This document shows, in pieces, positions 1-8,429 of a stretch of 64,000 bases of DNA. The translations under genes were made by a program, and so were the position numbers. The DNA is from Pseudomonadota bacterium (lineage in GTDB: Bacteria; Pseudomonadota; Alphaproteobacteria; Acetobacterales; Acetobacteraceae). The notes beneath the pieces are model-generated. The model saw nothing but the letters and a program-made list of their open reading frames with translations. It was not told where the DNA came from and ran no database searches. The stretch lies in the NCBI GenBank assembly GCA_021816925.1, contig JAKAWQ010000001.1, forward strand, positions 186,001 through 250,000. Reading direction: 5' to 3'. How positions within the stretch are numbered: position 1 is the stretch's first letter; each line of letters starts with the position of its first letter.

Positions 1-287
1 CCCGTGAAAGTGAGGGTCGCCGCGCCGCCGGCGCAAAGAATTCCCCCCGCGGCCGGCAGCAGCCACGCCGGACGGATGAGAACGGGTACCAGAACGCTGT
101 CCCAGATCCAGGGCGCGAGATGGCGCTGGATCCCGGCCTGAAGGAGGTTGAGGAGCCCGGAATCGATGCTGTAGAGGAGCGAGCCGAGCGGCAGATCCGG
201 CGGCTCGAGCGTTGCCAGCGCGAACGCCGCCACCAACAAAACTGCGGCGAGGATGGCAAGGGTTCGGCGGAGGATCAGAGAAATCAC
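1..287 (-). CDS. Small two-helix membrane protein, 3' end cut by window edge
   Basis: A reading frame starts at a GTG that overlaps the msrP stop (GTGA) and runs off the window with no stop for 95 codons. It encodes a basic N-terminus, a hydrophobic helix at about residues 8-26, an amphipathic stretch containing LNLLQAGIQRHLAPWIWD at about 46-63, and a second hydrophobic segment at about 66-90. The overlap implies translational coupling to msrP. The usual partner of MsrP is the heme membrane protein MsrQ, but this protein shows neither the ferric-reductase fold nor heme-ligand histidines in the visible part. I do not recognise the family. It may be a small membrane anchor or an unrelated co-transcribed gene. 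Confidence 0.55.
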   Translation of the reverse strand, partial: MISLILRRTLAILAAVLLVAAFALATLEPPDLPLGSLLYSIDSGLLNLLQAGIQRHLAPWIWDSVLVPVLIRPAWLLPAAGGILCAGGAATLTFT

Positions 288-1258
288 CGGAAGAGCTGCT
301 GGCCTTTGATCCCCTTATACATGCCCGCCACCCATTCGCCATAGCCGTTGTAGATCTGTGTCGGCACAACCTTGTCGAAGCCGATGAGGCGCTCACGCGC
401 CTGGCTCCAGCGAGGATGCGGTACCGCCGGATTGACGTTGGCCCAAAAGCCGTATTCGCGTCCGTCCACCTCCTCCCAGAAGGTGAGCGGGCGCTTCGCC
501 GCGAAAGTGACTTGCACGATCGCCTTGGCGGACTTGAAGCCGTATTTCCACGGCACGACGAGACGGATGGGTCCGCCATTCTGCGGCTTGAGCGGCTGGC
601 CGTAGAGACCGACGGCGAGGATGGCGAGATCGTTCGACGCCTCGAACATCGTCAGGCCCTCAACATAGGGCCAGGGATACCAGACCTCGCGCAGGCCCGG
701 CATGGCGCGATGGTTCTCGTCGGTGCGGAAGACGATGTACTTGGCGGAGGAAAGGGGCTTCGCGATCTCGAGCAGGCGCTTCAGGGGAAGTCCGGTCCAG
801 GGAATCGTGAGCGCCCATGCCTCGACGCAGCGGTGGCGATACAGCCGCTCCTGCAGCGAGACCTGCTTGAGCAGGTCCTCAAGGCCGATCGTCTGCTTCT
901 GCTCGACCAGCCCGTCGATCGTGATCGACCAAGGGTGGAGCGGCAGTCTCTGGGCCTCACGCCAGATGTTCTTCTGGCTGCCGAACTCGTAATAGTTGTT
1001 GTAGGTGTAAACGTCCTTGGACGGCGTGAAGGCCCGGCCCGGCAAAAATCGCGGATCGACAGGTGCGGCCATCGGGCCGGGAAAGCCGGTCGGAACGCCG
1101 GCGGGCGTGGGGGAAACGGCAGCGCGCGCGGCGACGGCCGAACCGCCGAGGCCTAGCGCGGCAGCACTGCCCAGCAGCGAACGCCTGCCGAGCGCCACCC
1201 TCTCTGGTGTTGCCTCGGACTCCGGGATTTCCCAACCGTGCCGCCAGCGGATGAGCAT
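284..1258 (-). CDS. msrP: Protein-methionine-sulfoxide reductase catalytic subunit MsrP (YedY)
   Basis: This 324-residue periplasmic molybdopterin enzyme reduces methionine sulfoxide in oxidised envelope proteins, taking electrons from the membrane. The N-terminus (MLIRWRHGWEIPESEATP) is typical of the family. It is followed by a twin-arginine signal (RRSLLG, residues 25-30) and an Ala-rich hydrophobic stretch, which fits Tat export of a folded molybdoenzyme. The molybdenum-ligating cysteine is Cys144 in the conserved RHRCVEAWAL segment, followed by the IPWTGLPL core. Length is normal for the family. The stop overlaps the start of the downstream small membrane gene. MsrQ itself is not visible in the window. 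Confidence 0.93.
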   Translation of the reverse strand: MLIRWRHGWEIPESEATPERVALGRRSLLGSAAALGLGGSAVAARAAVSPTPAGVPTGFPGPMAAPVDPRFLPGRAFTPSKDVYTYNNYYEFGSQKNIWREAQRLPLHPWSITIDGLVEQKQTIGLEDLLKQVSLQERLYRHRCVEAWALTIPWTGLPLKRLLEIAKPLSSAKYIVFRTDENHRAMPGLREVWYPWPYVEGLTMFEASNDLAILAVGLYGQPLKPQNGGPIRLVVPWKYGFKSAKAIVQVTFAAKRPLTFWEEVDGREYGFWANVNPAVPHPRWSQARERLIGFDKVVPTQIYNGYGEWVAGMYKGIKGQQLFR

Positions 1259-1482
1259 TGATCTTCTCCCTCTCCCCGTCGATTACGCTCAAAGAGAAGA
1301 TTGGGATGCAATCCCCGTTTGTCATGCCGCCCCGACACACCTCGGCATCGGCCGAGTCCGGGACAGTGATTGCCTCGGCCGGATCGCTCTGATACCGACC
1401 GTGCGGGCGAAGGAGCCGCGCATGGGAAACCCGCCTGCAATGACGGCCTCGGGAACCGACCGGTGAGCCGCCGCACCGCGGC

Positions 1483-2976
1483 GTGACGCCGCCCCTGGAT
1501 CAAGAGCCGAACCGTCCGGTGACCGCGGCGAACGCGGCCAGCGCGCCGACGCCACCCGTGTCCCCGCCGGAGGCAGCCGCGAAAGCCTCAACCGTTCCCC
1601 AGAGCGTGCTTGAGGCAATGAAGCGCGCGGACGCGGCGGCGCGAGCGAAGCGGCTCGGCGAAGCCGCCGGAATCTGCACCGACGTTTTGGCGGAGCTGCC
1701 GGATTATCCGCCGGCGCTGGCTCTGCTCGGCACGCTGCTCGGTCATCGCGGCGAGACAGCGCGTGGCGTCGCCTTGCTCGAGCGGGCAGTCGGACGCCAG
1801 CCCGAGGTGCCGCTTTGGTACAGTAACCTCGCCGCGCTCTACCGCTTCGCCTACCGGTTGGACGAAGGGCTGAACGCGGCGCGCATGGCGGTAAAGCTGG
1901 CGCCGGGCAACGCCGCCTTTCTCGTCAACCTTGGAATCGCCCATGTCGATCTCGGCGAGGGCATGGAAGCGGTGAACTGCTTCCTCGCGGCGCTCGGCCA
2001 CGACCAGGACAACGCAGCCGCACACCTCGCACTGGCCCAGGCGTTGCTCTCGCGCGGGGACTTCGCGCCCGGTTGGCTCGAATATGAATGGCGGAACAAG
2101 ATCGAGCAGGCCAAAGGCATGTTGCCGAAGATGAGCGCCGCTCCCTGGAACGGGATGCGCCTGCCGAATAACCGCCTCTTGCTGGTGGCCGACCAGGGAT
2201 TCGGCGATTCGCTGCAATTCTGCCGTTACATTCCGCGCGTGGTCGGGCGCGCAGCAGAGGTGATCGTCGGATGCAGCGCCGAGCTCGCGCCGCTGTTTTC
2301 GCGAATTCCGGGCGTGGCCGGAACCTATTACCGCTGGCCGGACATCCCCGCACACGCCGCCTATTGCCTGCTCTCCAGCCTGCCGCTGCTGTTCAACACC
2401 GATGCCACGTCGATCCCCGCCGAGGTCCCCTACCTCCAGGCGGATGGTGAGCGGGTGGCGGCGTGGGGCCGGCGGGTAGAGGAGGCCCTTCCCAAAGGGA
2501 AGATGCGCGTCGGCTTCGCTTGGTCGGGGCGGCCGACGCACCCGAATGACCGGCGCCGCTCGCTCCGGCTCCCCCAGATGCAGCCGTTGGCGCGGCTCAC
2601 GAACGTTGCGCTGGTGCCGCTGCAGCCCGGGCTCTCGGCCGCGGATACCAAAGCCCTGGCCGAATTTCCGAACGCCGTCGACTTTACCAAAGATCTCAAA
2701 GATTTTGGAGAAACTGCTGCACTTCTCTCTCATCTCGATCTCGTGTTGTCGATCGACACGGCCGCGGCCCATCTCGCTGGCGCGCTTGGCCGCCCTGTGT
2801 GGGTGATGCTGCCGCGTCCAGCCGATTGGCGTTGGCTGACCGAGCGATGGGACAGCCCGTGGTATCCGACCATGCGGCTCTATCGCCAGCCGCGCCCGGG
2901 TGCCTGGGAGGCGGTGATCGCCGAGGTGGCGGAGGCGCTGGCCGTGCAGGCCGCAGGGCGCGCGCCCCACGCATAG
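1483..2976 (+). CDS. TPR-repeat glycosyltransferase-like protein
   Basis: A 497-residue protein. After a Pro/Ala-rich N-terminus (residues 1-40) come several tetratricopeptide repeats (about 45-205, with motifs such as NLGIAHVDLGEGMEAVNCF). A C-terminal domain of the GT9/heptosyltransferase-like type (about 225-490) follows, containing DQGFGDSLQFCRY and the conserved SIDTAAAHLAGALGRPVWVMLP nucleotide-sugar-site region. Proteins of this layout are common in alphaproteobacteria and are thought to glycosylate proteins or surface polysaccharides; the acceptor is unknown. The start is a GTG at 1483; an internal ATG at 1618 would remove the disordered N-terminus. No operon partner is evident. Confidence 0.8.
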   Translation: MTPPLDQEPNRPVTAANAASAPTPPVSPPEAAAKASTVPQSVLEAMKRADAAARAKRLGEAAGICTDVLAELPDYPPALALLGTLLGHRGETARGVALLERAVGRQPEVPLWYSNLAALYRFAYRLDEGLNAARMAVKLAPGNAAFLVNLGIAHVDLGEGMEAVNCFLAALGHDQDNAAAHLALAQALLSRGDFAPGWLEYEWRNKIEQAKGMLPKMSAAPWNGMRLPNNRLLLVADQGFGDSLQFCRYIPRVVGRAAEVIVGCSAELAPLFSRIPGVAGTYYRWPDIPAHAAYCLLSSLPLLFNTDATSIPAEVPYLQADGERVAAWGRRVEEALPKGKMRVGFAWSGRPTHPNDRRRSLRLPQMQPLARLTNVALVPLQPGLSAADTKALAEFPNAVDFTKDLKDFGETAALLSHLDLVLSIDTAAAHLAGALGRPVWVMLPRPADWRWLTERWDSPWYPTMRLYRQPRPGAWEAVIAEVAEALAVQAAGRAPHA

Positions 2977-3025
2977 CCAGGAGCGCCAAGCCGCACAAGT
3001 CAGAAACGAAGTCTAGTTCAATGCG

Positions 3026-3748
3026 ATGATAGACGATGTGAATGTTGGAACTAAGCTTCCCGGCAGCGCCGCTTCCGGACCATTCCGCGTGGCCACGGTG
3101 CAGGCGCTGGCTCTGCGCGCGCCGGCCGAGCGGCCGAGTGAAACGCCGTTCGGGCGTGCGCTCGGGCGGCAATGCGTGCTCGTGCGGGTGACGGACAACA
3201 AGGGCGCGGAGGGCTGGGGCGAGGCCTGGGCGAACTTTCCTTCGGGAGTCGGGGCAGAGCATCGGGCGAAGCTGATCGAGGTGGTGATGGCGCCGCTTCT
3301 CGTGGGGCCACGGGCCGGAGAGCCGCTCTGGCGACTCTTCGGCGGGGCGACGCGCGTGCCCGTGTATAAGAGCGGGCTGGCTACGGAGGCAGTGGCCGAA
3401 GCGCTGTCGGGGCTGGGCGCCGCGCCGGCTATCCGGCACTCAAGGGTCTGGGGCGGGGCCAAGAACCATGCGGCGCTGCTCTGGCGAGTGCGCGAGCAGA
3501 TCGGGCCCGGTGGGGCGCCGATGGCGGACGCGAACCAGACCTGGAGCGTTGCCGAAGCCGCCCGGCTGCTGCCGCGACTGGCCGGGCTTGGGCTCGGGTG
3601 GCTCGAGGAGCCGATCGCCGCGGATGCGAGCGCGGCAGATTGGAGGCAGATGGCGGTGCGCAACGGGGTTCTCACGCTTCCGGAGGCGCCGGGGATCGGA
3701 TTTGGGCCGCAATTGGAGGCGATCGCGAGGTGGCGGGTTGGGGCATGA
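3026..3748 (+). pseudogene. Decayed enolase-superfamily (mandelate racemase/muconate lactonizing-like) gene
   Basis: The frame is open for 240 codons but encodes only pieces of a protein that is normally about 360-380 residues. Visible blocks are the N-terminal capping domain (GWGEAWANFPSG), AGEPLWRLFGGA from the start of the barrel, DANQTW with its metal-type Asp, LEEPIAAD, and a C-terminal LPEAPGIGF. The stretch between PLLVG and AGEPLW lacks about 45 residues, and the whole region between DWRQMA and the C-terminus (second and third metal ligands, general acid/base) is missing. Around 3420-3450 the expected GYPALK motif is in another frame, so two compensating indels have occurred. The last 77 bases overlap the 3' end of the convergent recD2 gene. 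Confidence 0.72.
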
Positions 3749-5957
3749 GCCACTCCCCGAGCTTTGAGAAGCGGTGGCGATCGCCGTGCGTCTTCACAGC
3801 GATCGCGAGCGCGCGCTTCTGCCCGAGCAGCACGACGAGGCGCTTGCCGCGCGTGATGCCGGTATAGAGCAGGTTGCGCGCCAGCATCATGTAATGCTGC
3901 GTGGCAAGAGGGATGACGACGGCGGGATATTCCGATCCCTGGCTCTTGTGGATGGTGGTCGCGTAGGCGAGCTGCAACTCGTCAAGCTCGCCGAATGAGT
4001 ATCGGACCTCGCGGCCCTCGAAAACGACGACGACTTCACCTTCCTCGAGATCGACCCCGCGGACGATGCCGAGATCGCCGTTGAAGACCTCCCGCTCGTA
4101 ATCATTCTCGACCTGCATCACCTTGTCCCCGGAGGCGAGGGTCGAGCCGAAGCGCTCGACGCGAGCGGCACCGGGCGAAAGTGGGTTGAGTACCTGCTGG
4201 AGCGCAAGATTGAGTGCGCGCGCACCGAGGCCCCCGCGCTGCATCGGCGAGAGCACCTGGACGTCGCGGATAGGATCGAGTCCGAAACTTTTTGGGATAC
4301 GCTCGCTGACCAGACTCACGAGCTTGCGCAGAATCTCCTCGGGTGTGGCGGCCTGGATGAAGTGGAAGTCCGACGCCTCGCCCGGAATCTCCGGCTCCGG
4401 CAGCAGGCCGCGGTTGATGCGGTGCGCAGCGAGGATGATATGGCTCGCAGCCGCCTGGCGGAACACCTCGGTAAGGCGGACGATGGGAACCGCACCCGAA
4501 GCAATGATGTCAGCAAGCACCTGGCCCGGTCCGACCGAGGGAATCTGATCCACATCGCCGATGACGAGGAGCGCGGCCTCGCTTGGCACGGCGCGCAGGA
4601 GAGCACGCATCAGCGGCACGTCGATCATGCTCGCCTCGTCGAGCACGAGGAGATCGACGGGGAGCGGGTTGGCGGCGTGACGGCGAAATTCACCCGTCGC
4701 GGGATTGACCTCGAGCAGACGATGAATGGTCTTGGCCTCGAGCCCTGTGCTTTCGGAAAGCCGCTTGGCGGCGCGGCCGGTGGGGGCGGCAATGGCCACC
4801 CGCACCTCCTTGGCGCGGAGGATGGCGAGGATGGCGTTCACAATCGTCGTCTTCCCGACGCCGGGACCGCCGGTGATGACGAGGAGTTTGTTGGCAAGCG
4901 CAAGCCGGACGGCCTCGCGTTGCGAGAGTGCGAGGACCAGGCCGGTCTTGACCTCGACCCAAGGCAGGGCCTTCGCCGGATCGATCGCGGGCCAGGGCAT
5001 CGGACCGGCAGAGAGCGCCTTCAGGCGCTCCGCGATCTCCTCCTCCGCGCGCCAAAGGCCGGCGAGGAAGACAGCGGGGGCCCCGGCCAACGAGTCCGCG
5101 CGCACGGTCCCCTCGGCAATCTCCTGCTCGAGCGCCGCCTCGACGAGGTCGCGCGGGACCTCGATGAGGCGCGCCGCGAGATCGAGAAGCGCCCCGCGCG
5201 GCAGCCCGCAATGCCCTTCATCCATCGCCTCGGCGAGCGCATGGCCGATGCCGGCGGCAACCCGAATGGGCGCCGTTTTCGCGATGCCGAGCTTTTCCGC
5301 GATCGTGTCCGCGCTGCGGAATCCGATGCCGCGGATGTCGCGCGCGAGGCGGTAGGGATTCTCGCTGATCACGCGCACGGCCTCCGCGCCGTAGGTCTTG
5401 TAGATGCGCACCGAGCGCGCCGTGGAGACGCCGTGGCCGTGCAGGAAGAGCATGATTTCGCGGATCACCCTCTGCTCCGCCCAGCCCTCGCGGATGCGGG
5501 CAAGGCGCTTGGGGCCGATGCCCGGCACCTCTTCGAGGCGGGCGGGTTCCTGCTCGATGAGATCGAGCACGGCCGGGCCCAGGCCCTGCACAAGGCGCTT
5601 GGCAGTCACCGGGCCGATCCCACGGATCATGCCCGAGCCGAGATAGCGCACGATCCCTTCGGCGCTGGTCGGAGGCGCGGTCTTGAGAAAGCTTGCCCGG
5701 AACTGCAGGCCGTGCCGACGATCGTTCTGCCAGTTGCCGCTTGCCTGGATGAATTCGCCGGGCGCGATCGCGGCCGCGTGCCCGACCAGCACCACGGGCT
5801 CGCGCCGCCCGCGCGCCTTTACTCGCAGCACGGCAAAGCCGTTCTCCGGATTGTGGTAGGTTACCCGCTCGACCAGTCCGGCCAGGAATTCGGTTGCCGG
5901 TTCCGGCGCCACCTTCGCCTGCCTTTCTCTCGGCGCTGAACCTGCCCTGGCGCTCAC
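3672..5957 (-). CDS. recD2: RecD2-type SF1 DNA helicase
   Basis: A 761-residue ATP-dependent 5'-3' helicase of the RecD2 (RecD-like, without RecBC) type. N-terminal OB-like region, then helix-hairpin-helix motifs (IRGIGPVTAKRL near 111-122, VPGIGPKRLARI near 144-155, IRGIGFRSADTI near 208-219). The helicase core has Walker A GGPGVGKT at 363-370, followed by APTGRAAKRLSE, Walker B LLVLDEAS, the GDVDQIPSVGPGQVL motif and the C-terminal ATTIHKSQGSEYP motif VI region. All core motifs are intact. The gene is monocistronic and converges on the decayed enolase-superfamily gene. The role is probably in DNA repair or recombination; the precise substrate cannot be read from sequence. Confidence 0.93.
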   Translation of the reverse strand: MSARAGSAPRERQAKVAPEPATEFLAGLVERVTYHNPENGFAVLRVKARGRREPVVLVGHAAAIAPGEFIQASGNWQNDRRHGLQFRASFLKTAPPTSAEGIVRYLGSGMIRGIGPVTAKRLVQGLGPAVLDLIEQEPARLEEVPGIGPKRLARIREGWAEQRVIREIMLFLHGHGVSTARSVRIYKTYGAEAVRVISENPYRLARDIRGIGFRSADTIAEKLGIAKTAPIRVAAGIGHALAEAMDEGHCGLPRGALLDLAARLIEVPRDLVEAALEQEIAEGTVRADSLAGAPAVFLAGLWRAEEEIAERLKALSAGPMPWPAIDPAKALPWVEVKTGLVLALSQREAVRLALANKLLVITGGPGVGKTTIVNAILAILRAKEVRVAIAAPTGRAAKRLSESTGLEAKTIHRLLEVNPATGEFRRHAANPLPVDLLVLDEASMIDVPLMRALLRAVPSEAALLVIGDVDQIPSVGPGQVLADIIASGAVPIVRLTEVFRQAAASHIILAAHRINRGLLPEPEIPGEASDFHFIQAATPEEILRKLVSLVSERIPKSFGLDPIRDVQVLSPMQRGGLGARALNLALQQVLNPLSPGAARVERFGSTLASGDKVMQVENDYEREVFNGDLGIVRGVDLEEGEVVVVFEGREVRYSFGELDELQLAYATTIHKSQGSEYPAVVIPLATQHYMMLARNLLYTGITRGKRLVVLLGQKRALAIAVKTHGDRHRFSKLGEWLMPQPATSRSPPIAAQIRSPAPPEA

Positions 5958-6015
5958 CCTTCCGCAACCATCGCCAGGCCGGCATGATCGGCAACGTGAA
6001 CCATGGGGGAAGACG

Positions 6016-6081
6016 ATGGAAAAACCGGAGCTGCTGGTAACGCAGCGGCTGCCCCCGGCAGTAGAGGCGCGGGCAGCACGC
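6016..6081 (+). pseudogene. 5' fragment of a D-2-hydroxyacid dehydrogenase gene (partial duplicate of the gene at 11370)
   Basis: The first 22 codons match the start of the intact dehydrogenase gene at 11370 at 59 of 66 bases. The peptide begins MEKPELLVTQRLPPAVEARA against MEKSVLLVTRRLPPAVEARA. Similarity stops abruptly at the Arg codon near 6081, after which the frame enters the 3' end of the convergent response-regulator gene. A purine-rich RBS-like stretch (gggggaag) precedes the ATG, so a short peptide could still be made, but no catalytic domain remains. I interpret it as a remnant of a duplication or recombination event. Confidence 0.75.
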
Positions 6082-6092
6082 GGGAGTAACGG

Positions 6093-6899
6093 TCAGCCCG
6101 GCGAGTCGCCCGCTACTTCCGACGGCTCGGCCTCGTCCCAGCGATAGCCGAATCCGTGATAGCTGCGGATCGCCCTGAATTCGGGATCGATACGAAGGAA
6201 TTTCTGGCGGATGCGCTTGATGGCCGCCCGCACATTGCCGCGATATCCGCTGTCGCCCCGCCCCGAGACGAAGCCTTCGCCCCTGATGATGTCGTAAATG
6301 TCGCGGTGGCTGATGTCGAAGCCAGGTGAGGCGACCAGACGGCTGATGATACGAAACTCCGCCAGGCTGAGCGGGACACGCCTGCCCTTCCAGGTGACAC
6401 GGCAGAGCTCACGGTGCAACTCGAGCCCGTTTTCGGCACCCGGCTCAGGCGCAGCCGGCGCGGATCCGTCGGCAGACCGCGCGGCGGCATTGGCGATCAG
6501 CAATTCCATCGACTTCACAAGATGGCGGAGCGCGTTCTGCATCTCGGCAAGATCGTCGGCCCCGCGCCGCAACGGATCGTTTTCGTCTGTTGGGCCGGGA
6601 CAAACCGGAAGGAAAAGCACGGCAGGGCGCGCGCCGCATTCGCGCATCCGCTGCATAACCTCGGTTCCGGCCATGCCGGGGCACTCCCAGTCGAGGACGA
6701 CGAGATCGGGTGCCGGGTGCTGATGCATGCGCGCGAGAATGGTGGGCACATCCGCGACTGTCTCGATCATGGCTCCGGTGAGAGCGAGCGTGCGGATCAA
6801 GGGCTCCTGCGCGTGACCGACGCTGGCGAGCGTTAGCACCCACGGGGCGCCCGGCGCGCCCGGCAGTGCGGCCCTCGGGGCATCAGCGTCCCATTTCAT
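6093..6899 (-). CDS. OmpR/PhoB-type response regulator with degenerate receiver domain
   Basis: A 268-residue protein, starting at ATG 6899 (MKWDADAP). Residues about 15-115 have a receiver-like pattern with a candidate phospho-acceptor Asp in DLVVLDW. The acidic pair normally following strand beta-1 is replaced by ASVGHA, and the conserved Thr/Ser and Lys are not evident. The C-terminal 100 residues are a winged-helix DNA-binding domain (LSLAEFRIISRLV, RAAIKRIRQKF, GFGYRW). No histidine kinase gene lies nearby. The domain layout supports a transcription factor; the missing pocket residues suggest control without ordinary phosphorylation. In-frame upstream starts exist (up to about 7202), but they would add sequence unlike any receiver. 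Confidence 0.78.
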   Translation of the reverse strand: MKWDADAPRAALPGAPGAPWVLTLASVGHAQEPLIRTLALTGAMIETVADVPTILARMHQHPAPDLVVLDWECPGMAGTEVMQRMRECGARPAVLFLPVCPGPTDENDPLRRGADDLAEMQNALRHLVKSMELLIANAAARSADGSAPAAPEPGAENGLELHRELCRVTWKGRRVPLSLAEFRIISRLVASPGFDISHRDIYDIIRGEGFVSGRGDSGYRGNVRAAIKRIRQKFLRIDPEFRAIRSYHGFGYRWDEAEPSEVAGDSPG

Positions 6900-7406
6900 T
6901 CGCGAAGACCTTGCGGCATCGAGCCACCGGATGTTGCCGGGCGACCGCGCCGCAATGTCAATGGACCAGGGCATGGTGCAGATACGAACATCACGTCGGC
7001 ATCTCCGTTGCTTCTCGCACGTCCTGCAGACCTGCAACAACGCCGGTCCGCGAACGCGCAACCCCTCCCCTCCTCGCGAGGCAGCGCCGGCCAGGAAATC
7101 CGATCGCCGCTTTGTGGGTACCGCCATGGGCGAGACGACGGCGATCTCATGGCGATTTAATGACCGCGCAAGTTTGCGGACTGGCCGCGCGATTTTTGCC
7201 ACAATGTTCCTTCGTCAATGGCTTGAGTTTGTCTGTCGTCAGGAAGTGGAAGCTGCAGCCGTACCACGGCGGTGCGATCTTCCGGTGCGCAGATGCGAGC
7301 GGCGGCGCCCACGGGTGCGAGCGCGACGCGCTGCAGCTTGCTTCTCGTCGCCTCGGTTTCGATCGGCCGCCCGTCATGATGGCGTCACGAACCAAGGAGG
7401 GTAGCC
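6900..7406. other. Non-coding interval, about 0.5 kb
   Basis: This lies between the divergent response-regulator and lipoprotein genes. Open frames here have poor codon bias and no recognisable protein features. The only clear element is the strong Shine-Dalgarno sequence aaggaggg at about 7394-7401 serving the lipoprotein gene. I see no convincing hairpin, tRNA or small protein. Confidence 0.5.
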
Positions 7407-8414
7407 ATGAAATCCGTCGGTCTGCCGGTCTACCTCGCCGGGCTCGCATTTGTGCTCGGCCTGTCGGGATGCGCGGCCCAACCTGCCGGCACGGCTTTCA
7501 ATGCGCCGGCGGGCACAGGGGCCGCCGGATTCGGCCCCGGCAGCCCGCTGCCGCGGATCTACGGGCTCTATGCAGTGAACGGAGGGGCCCTCATTCGCCT
7601 CAATGGAAGCAAAACATGGGAGCGACGCACTTGGTCGGTACGGGATGCTCTCGCGCCGGAGGTCAATTTCATCGTATTCAGCCGCCGCCTCGCATCCGAT
7701 TCGCAGCCGCTCAGCTCTTCCGTCCTGCTCGAGCGCGTGGCCAGCGTCCGGTACAAACAGACTGCGTCGGGCAGCGTCATCCCGTATACGGTCGGTGCGC
7801 GGTGGGCATCCCCGAATCTCCCGGCGTACCGCATCCCTCTCGAGTTCGCGCCCGTGCCAAACCAGCCCAGCATGATCGTTGCCGTGCCCCAGGAGCCGCT
7901 GACACCCGGCCTCTATTCGCTCAAGCTGCTCGGCAAGGCGGTCTGGAATTCCCGCTTCGGCATTGCCTGGTCGAGCGTTGCGGTGAACCAGTACGCGGCA
8001 CAAAACTGCGTCGATAAATTCCTGGGCGGCTATCGGCCGTGCGGCGCCGTTCCGACCGCCAGCAGCGCTCTCGCCAGCGACCCGATTGCGCGCGGCGCGG
8101 CGCCGGTAAACCTCGTACCCGCGGCGACCGAGAGGTTTGCGGTGCGCGACCTCCGTTCCGCCCGTGTCGTGCAAGGCGATGGAGCCCGGACGCTGGTGAT
8201 CGAAGGGGAGCTCGTGAACACGTCGTCCGTACGGGCTCTCATGCCGGCCCTTGCGGTCAGTCTGCTCGGTCCGCAGGGCACCGTCGTGCAGGCCTTGCCC
8301 GCCGTCACCCTACCGGGTCGACCGCTCGATCCAGGCGGAGTCTACAACTTCCGCATCAACGTTTCGAACGCAGCCTCGGGCGCGACGGGCGTACGAGTAA
8401 CGCCAACCGCGTGA
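7407..8414 (+). CDS. Putative lipoprotein with C-terminal immunoglobulin-like/DUF3426-like segment
   Basis: A 335-residue protein with a clear lipoprotein signal: basic start, hydrophobic helix and lipobox LSGC, placing the lipidated Cys at residue 22. The body has no enzyme motif I recognise. The last about 80 residues (IEGELVNTSSVRALMPALAVSL ... GGVYNFRINV) resemble the beta-sandwich of DUF3426-type proteins, which is a weak similarity judged by eye. The start at ATG 7407 is fixed by a strong RBS (aaggaggg) 6 bases upstream. It probably sits on the inner leaflet of the outer membrane or on the periplasmic face of the inner membrane. Function unknown. Confidence 0.78.
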   Translation: MKSVGLPVYLAGLAFVLGLSGCAAQPAGTAFNAPAGTGAAGFGPGSPLPRIYGLYAVNGGALIRLNGSKTWERRTWSVRDALAPEVNFIVFSRRLASDSQPLSSSVLLERVASVRYKQTASGSVIPYTVGARWASPNLPAYRIPLEFAPVPNQPSMIVAVPQEPLTPGLYSLKLLGKAVWNSRFGIAWSSVAVNQYAAQNCVDKFLGGYRPCGAVPTASSALASDPIARGAAPVNLVPAATERFAVRDLRSARVVQGDGARTLVIEGELVNTSSVRALMPALAVSLLGPQGTVVQALPAVTLPGRPLDPGGVYNFRINVSNAASGATGVRVTPTA

Positions 8415-8429
8415 GCGGCGCTGCTCCTT

